Made by a program: the position numbers and the translations under genes. The notes beneath the pieces were generated by a model. It made no database searches. It had not been told where the DNA came from and saw only the letters and a program-made list of their open reading frames with translations. Below, piece after piece: positions 60,826-64,000 of a DNA stretch of 64,000 nucleotides (the stretch's first letter is position 1; each line of letters begins with the position of its first letter). The DNA is taken from positions 1 to 64,000 of the forward strand of contig JBAMJV010002913.1 of NCBI GenBank assembly GCA_037951105.1, written 5' to 3'. This DNA comes from Echinarachnius parma (lineage: Eukaryota; Echinodermata; Echinoidea; Clypeasteroida; Echinarachniidae).

Positions 60826-60982
60826 GTGAACTTCTTGGTAGATGAGAGCATGTGTCACTCCAAGGGATCCATCGCTGTCATCTTCTACCTACATTACTTC
60901 TTTCGTGTCTCGGGCCTTGGTGAGGAAGAAGCTTCCCTCCACTGTGACAACTGTTCAGGGCAGATCGATCGAACAAAAACAG
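60826..60982 (+). pseudogene. Relic exon 3 (DNCSGQ exon)
   Basis: Starts in phase 0 with VNFLVDESMCHSKGS and runs to LHCDNCSGQ. Straight after it sits an 8-bp ATCGATCG (60964-60971), then AACAAAAACAG and the donor. In the family this motif is normally followed directly by a basic N-K-N-R-like stretch. Without the eight bases the exon would end in phase 2 and join exon 4 in frame. Confidence 0.65.
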
Positions 60983-61202
60983 GTCAGAATAAAATTGCAG
61001 TTTTATTAAGTATGTTTTTTAGACTAGCTAACTTTTTCAAGTTCTGTACTAATGCAACTCCGTTGTCTTAGAACTCTTATAATACGTTATAGACCAGGAT
61101 TTCTAAACAAATATGTATATTTAGAAACTTTTAAATTGTTTGAAGAATTAATTCCTAGACTTGTAACGTGAACCATTTGTTCTATTCTTTTCTTCTTTGC
61201 AG

Positions 61203-61520
61203 GTACCTGATTTGGTATCTGGCCTGGCGGTGCATGCACGGACTGCACAAGGAGATTCAGCTGAATTTCATGATCGCGGGACACACAAAGTTTTCGGCCG
61301 ATTGGTGTTTCGGCCTCCTGAAGAGCCGCTACCAGATATCACAGGTGTTGACCTTGGGGGACATCGAGGAGGTTGTGAAATCCAGCTCGGATGGCATCAA
61401 CATTCCTCAGCTGGTTGGCAGTGAGGCGGGAGAGCAGAAGGTGCCGATGTACCCGTGGCAGGAGTTCCTGTCGCCCCATTTCCGCCCCACGCCTGGCATC
61501 AAGAAGTACCAGCATTGCAG
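61203..61520 (+). pseudogene. Relic exon 4 (best-preserved)
   Basis: A 318-nt exon open throughout, from TTTGCAG to CAG/GTATGT. It contains YLIWYLAWR, the block GHTKFSADWCFGL, an IEEVV helix, QLVGSEAG and PGIKKYQH. The D in SADWC and the H/D pair of exon 3 are candidate catalytic residues if the domain is RNase-H-like. It has codon-like composition, clearly richer in GC than the introns. Confidence 0.75.
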
Positions 61521-61671
61521 GTATGTGCCCATTTTTTAAATTTAAATTTTGAATTTAGTTATGTAAAATCAATAATCTGAAAATTATCAGTAAGAATAAC
61601 GCCCCTCATTAATCACTCTTTTAAAATAAACTAGTGTTTATACTTTTAATTTTTTTATTTATTAAAAATAA

Positions 61672-61699
61672 GCGAGCTTGTTATAACGGGGTTTCCCTG
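61672..61699 (-). mobile_element. Solo MITE end in intron 4
   Basis: GCGAGCTTGTTATAACGGGG followed by TTTCCCTG is the complement of the left end of the MITE at 62568, including its subterminal GAGCTCGC-like part. No second end is visible nearby, so it is a truncated copy of the same family. Confidence 0.7.
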
Positions 61700-61893
61700 T
61701 ACACCTCTGTATCCTTGCATTTCAATAGATTATCCTATTGTTTAATTATTACATGCTAAGTATTTTTTTAGGATTTTGAAGAAAAAAAAGTTATTTCATT
61801 TGATTAAAGGGAGTACTAATATAAATGTATTTCTTTGTTGTGACAATGGTTTACCAAGAATTTTTTTATGACACATTCTTTTCTTTGATACAG

Positions 61894-62126
61894 GTTTTCA
61901 TCTGATGAGCCTGGAGTGGTGTACGCAGGGGAGCTGGCCCACACCGAGGAGGTCCGCTTCATTGCTGAAGCCTGGAGCAACCCCACCTCGCATCCTGCCA
62001 CCAAGTCTCCCCATCCCTGGTCTCGCACCAGAACGGCAGCGTTACCTTTATGAGAAGATACGTCCCTTCTGCCGACCGGATGCTAGACATACGTCTTGCC
62101 CACGCCCTCAGTTCCTAGATCAGTGA
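61894..62126 (+). pseudogene. Relic exon 5 (C-terminus)
   Basis: Follows a GATACAG acceptor and joins exon 4 in phase 2 with FSSDEPGVVY. An extra base at about 61961 changes frame. The rest reads LLKPGATPPR, then PERQRYLYEKIRPFC, and stops at TGA 62124-62126. The proline-rich linker followed by a YLYEKIR-like tail is typical of the family's C-terminus as I recall it. Confidence 0.65.
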
Positions 62127-62565
62127 GCTTTAACCATGCAGTTCATAGGCCTTCAAATAATGAACTTTCCTTTACGATCGATTGCATATTATAGAACATT
62201 GACTTCAGAGCTGGAAAGAATAAACAATTGCAGTTTTTATGATGGAACTATTTGTCTACGTTTGTCAGTCAGATCGTTATCACATACTTATTTCTGATTA
62301 TGTCATTAATGATAATGATAATGATAATAATGATGATTGTATAGGTGTTTTGGGTTTTGAGGGTCGGAATGTTTTAAAATGAAGTACGCAAATTTTTATG
62401 CTAATCAGGCACGGTATTATCATTATCATTATTATCTTAGTTGTAAGATTGTATTATGTGCTTGTATGCACAGGTTATATATGCTTAATATATACGTCTA
62501 TGTGTATCTATGATTATGATGTTGGTTATGTGAAATTGGTATTATTTATGTATTTTAATTAGAAA
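62127..62565. other. AT-rich 3' flank of the gene relic
   Basis: Apart from the AATAAA signal and a GATAAT microsatellite at about 62309-62338, I see no coding signal or repeat of note. A short inverse pair is ATGATAATGATAATAATGATG near 62315 (read in parts) and TATTATCATTATCATTATTATC near 62414, which could fold. Confidence 0.5.
62219..62224 (+). terminator. Poly(A) signal AATAAA
   Basis: Canonical hexamer 93 nt after the relic's stop codon, the first such signal downstream. It supports the direction and 3' end of the gene model. Confidence 0.5.
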
Positions 62566-62567
62566 TA

Positions 62568-62754
62568 CAGGGAAACCCCGCTATAATGAGCTCGCTTTTA
62601 ACGAGGTACCGTTTATAACGAGGAGAATCCTTTGGTCCCGATTCATACGTTCATTTAAATGTTTGTTATTAATTTGGCCGTTTATAACGAGGTACCGCTT
62701 ATAACAAGGTAAATTTGACAGTCCCGACTACCTCGTTATAACGGGGTTTCCCTG
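62568..62754. mobile_element. 187-bp pogo-like MITE
   Basis: Starts CAGGGAAACCCCGC and ends GGGGTTTCCCTG. The 23-bp terminal repeats differ at two positions and are flanked by TA (62566-62567 and 62755-62756). Internal copies of TTATAACGAGGTACCG occur twice. The TA target and CAGGG termini with a CTCGTTATAACG-type subterminal sequence fit non-autonomous Tc1/mariner-pogo elements. It has no coding capacity. Confidence 0.8.
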
Positions 62755-62756
62755 TA

Positions 62757-63963
62757 TAATGTATTTAACATGATTGAATTAATTTTATTTAATAAATTGT
62801 TACGTAATGTATTACATGTATAAACTCTCATATTTTATCTGAACTAGACCCTTTTTGTGTTGTATGAATAGAATAAATCTTGTACGAAAGAATATTCCAC
62901 TATTTGTTTAATGTGTGATTCTTTTGTGAAGTTCCCCAACCAATCCATACACACAGACAAACGCAAGCACACACACCCACAGACAAACGCAAGCACACAC
63001 ACCCACAGACAAACGCGCGCACACACACACACACACACTAAACATATGCCTGCAAACAAGGAGGCACCCCCCCCCCCCCCCCCCACCCACTCAATTAATT
63101 AATTTGAGGAAAACAAATATATATTCAGCATTTCTTTCAATGATGCATTTATTCTATAAACATGTAATTTTGAAGCTGACTGTATACACATCAAATTAGG
63201 GCATGTAAATCATGACATTTTATATTATTTGTGACCGGCTGTAGAAAAACATTGCACTTGTAGGTAAAATTCAAAACGTAGATGTTCATTCCATTAAAAA
63301 GGCCTCGCCATTAGCTTTCATTTGATCCTTTGTTCGTACTAATTGGTCAATAATTGGCAAAGATATGATTGTTTCAATTTTACAATCATAGGTCGTTTAC
63401 ACACATTGTGTAAACTTGAAATGCAGAACATGAATTACCGACAAGTGCAGGGTTTTGCTATAGCAGTTCACATTTGGTATATGATTGAAGTCTCAAACAT
63501 TACTTTTGGGGGAAAATAAAGTTAATGAATCACTTAAAAGGTGCACCTGTTAAGTGTTAACTCCATACAATTAATTAATCAATTTGAGCTGCCACATTTC
63601 TCTTCTTATGGTATGACGATATCCTATCATTGATAATTATTCAGCTCGCGTTAATGAATGGTCATAAATCTCATAAACGTCAAACAGTAATTTGTTGTAA
63701 AAGTCGACACAAATTTTCGCTTTTTTAACCAAGAAAGCAGTGTTATTTTTCAATGAAACGTTCACACATCATTCGGACATATCTTACAATGATTTTGATA
63801 TAGGATTGAAGTCTCAAATGTCATTTTGGGGCAATATCTGACACTTTACAGGTGCACCTTTAAATAATGCTTCTTTTCATTCAATATTTCCTTTTTGGTG
63901 ATGATCGGAATGTAATGTACATATATATTTCAGTAATATGCTTTATCCAATAAATACAAGTTC
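62757..63963. other. AT-rich intergenic DNA with simple repeats
   Basis: Contains a 26-bp unit (CAGACAAACGCAAGCACACA + CACCCA) 2.5 times from 62954, a CA run to 63038, and an 18-base C run at 63067-63084. A diverged repeat pair at about 63481-63548 and 63801-63862 shares GATTGAAGTCTCAAA and AGGTGCACCT. I see no gene. Confidence 0.6.
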
Positions 63964-63965
63964 AC

Positions 63966-64000
63966 GGGGGTGTTTCACAAAGATCCTAAGTTGCACTTAA
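63966..64000 (+). mobile_element. Terminus of a TIR element running out of the window
   Basis: GGGGGTGTTTCACAAAGATC begins here and continues CTAAGTTGCACTTAA. It aligns to the inward-read right end of the satellite-embedded element (GGGCCTGTTTCAAAAAGATC + GTAA) at 20 of 24 positions. The other end lies outside, so its length and target duplication cannot be judged. Confidence 0.5.

Larger units (their letters stand above)
59970..62126 (+). pseudogene. Five-exon DUF7869-like (putative transposase-derived) gene relic
   Basis: I read a five-exon gene with GT-AG introns at 60187-60373, 60480-60825, 60983-61202 and 61521-61893. Motifs in order are IYFLTP, VNFLVDE, HCDNCSGQ, YLIWYLAWR, GHTKF..DWCFGL, PGIKKYQH and PERQRYLYEKI. 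Together they recall a multicopy animal family with a DUF7869-type domain, thought to be RNase-H/transposase-like. The assignment is from memory and is not searched. The frame breaks near 60056, 60446, 60964 and 61961, each by added bases (+1, +1, +8, +1). Otherwise exon phases agree and exon lengths without the gains sum to 1020 nt. I see no substitution stop. The 5' part of the family is missing: the relic starts against a minisatellite. It may be a young dead copy, or a live gene with insertion-type sequence errors. Confidence 0.6.

Noticed and set aside
60766..61071. 101-codon ATG-initiated frame as a separate small gene
   Set aside because: It is exon 3 read through from intron 2 into intron 3. 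The acceptor at 60825 and donor at 60983 explain it better.
62844..63102. Cysteine/valine-rich and threonine/histidine-rich frames
   Set aside because: They are translations of the CA-rich 26-bp repeat and the poly-C tract.

Overview
Origin and type. The window looks like eukaryotic, probably marine-invertebrate, nuclear DNA. It has one intron-containing gene relic, AT-rich intergenic sequence, TA-flanked MITEs and no operons. The phylum cannot be fixed from the sequence. About 58.7 kb of the 64 kb is one composite satellite locus, and only the last ~4 kb resembles ordinary genomic DNA. || Layout. Positions 1-58740 alternate two components. The first is a satellite built on a 7-bp grid (AGCTNNN), arranged mostly as a 21-bp trimer AGCTTCT + AGCTCCC + AGCTCCA. 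The second is a ~2.14-kb AT-rich block present nine times (copies A-I; A is cut by the window edge). Each block begins with GGGCCTGTTTCAAAA, ends with its inverse complement, and sits between CTCC repeats. I therefore read it as a non-autonomous terminal-inverted-repeat transposon that inserted once into the satellite and was then amplified with it. Copies A and B and the array up to 5877 lie in one orientation; everything after 5888 lies in the other. Positions 1-11772 thus form a giant inverted repeat with a 10-nt centre. The left arm carries many indels that break the 7-bp grid, so an assembly or read fold-back is a serious alternative. || Within the arrays there are nested higher-order duplications with offsets near 6480/3030 bp, 6305 bp, 3563 bp, 1701 bp, 1127 bp and 630 bp. 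From ~55930 the array changes to an AGCTTCA-rich variant family. At 58741 it ends against a different 51-bp minisatellite (to 59865), followed by a short 13-bp minisatellite (59866-59968). || Right flank. From 59970 to 62126 there is a five-exon gene relic on the + strand. All four introns are GT-AG, and an AATAAA signal lies 93 nt after the stop. The protein resembles the multicopy animal family with the DNCSGQ motif and a GHTKF..DWCFGL block (DUF7869-like, probably transposase-derived). Four length gains (+1, +1, +8, +1) break the frame, and no substitution stop was found. The remainder holds a pogo-like MITE, a solo MITE end, simple repeats, and at 63966 the start of another element whose terminus matches the satellite-embedded transposon at 20 of 24 positions. 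|| No intact protein-coding gene, rRNA, tRNA or CRISPR array can be supported. The long open frames in the arrays follow from a stop-free 21-bp unit.
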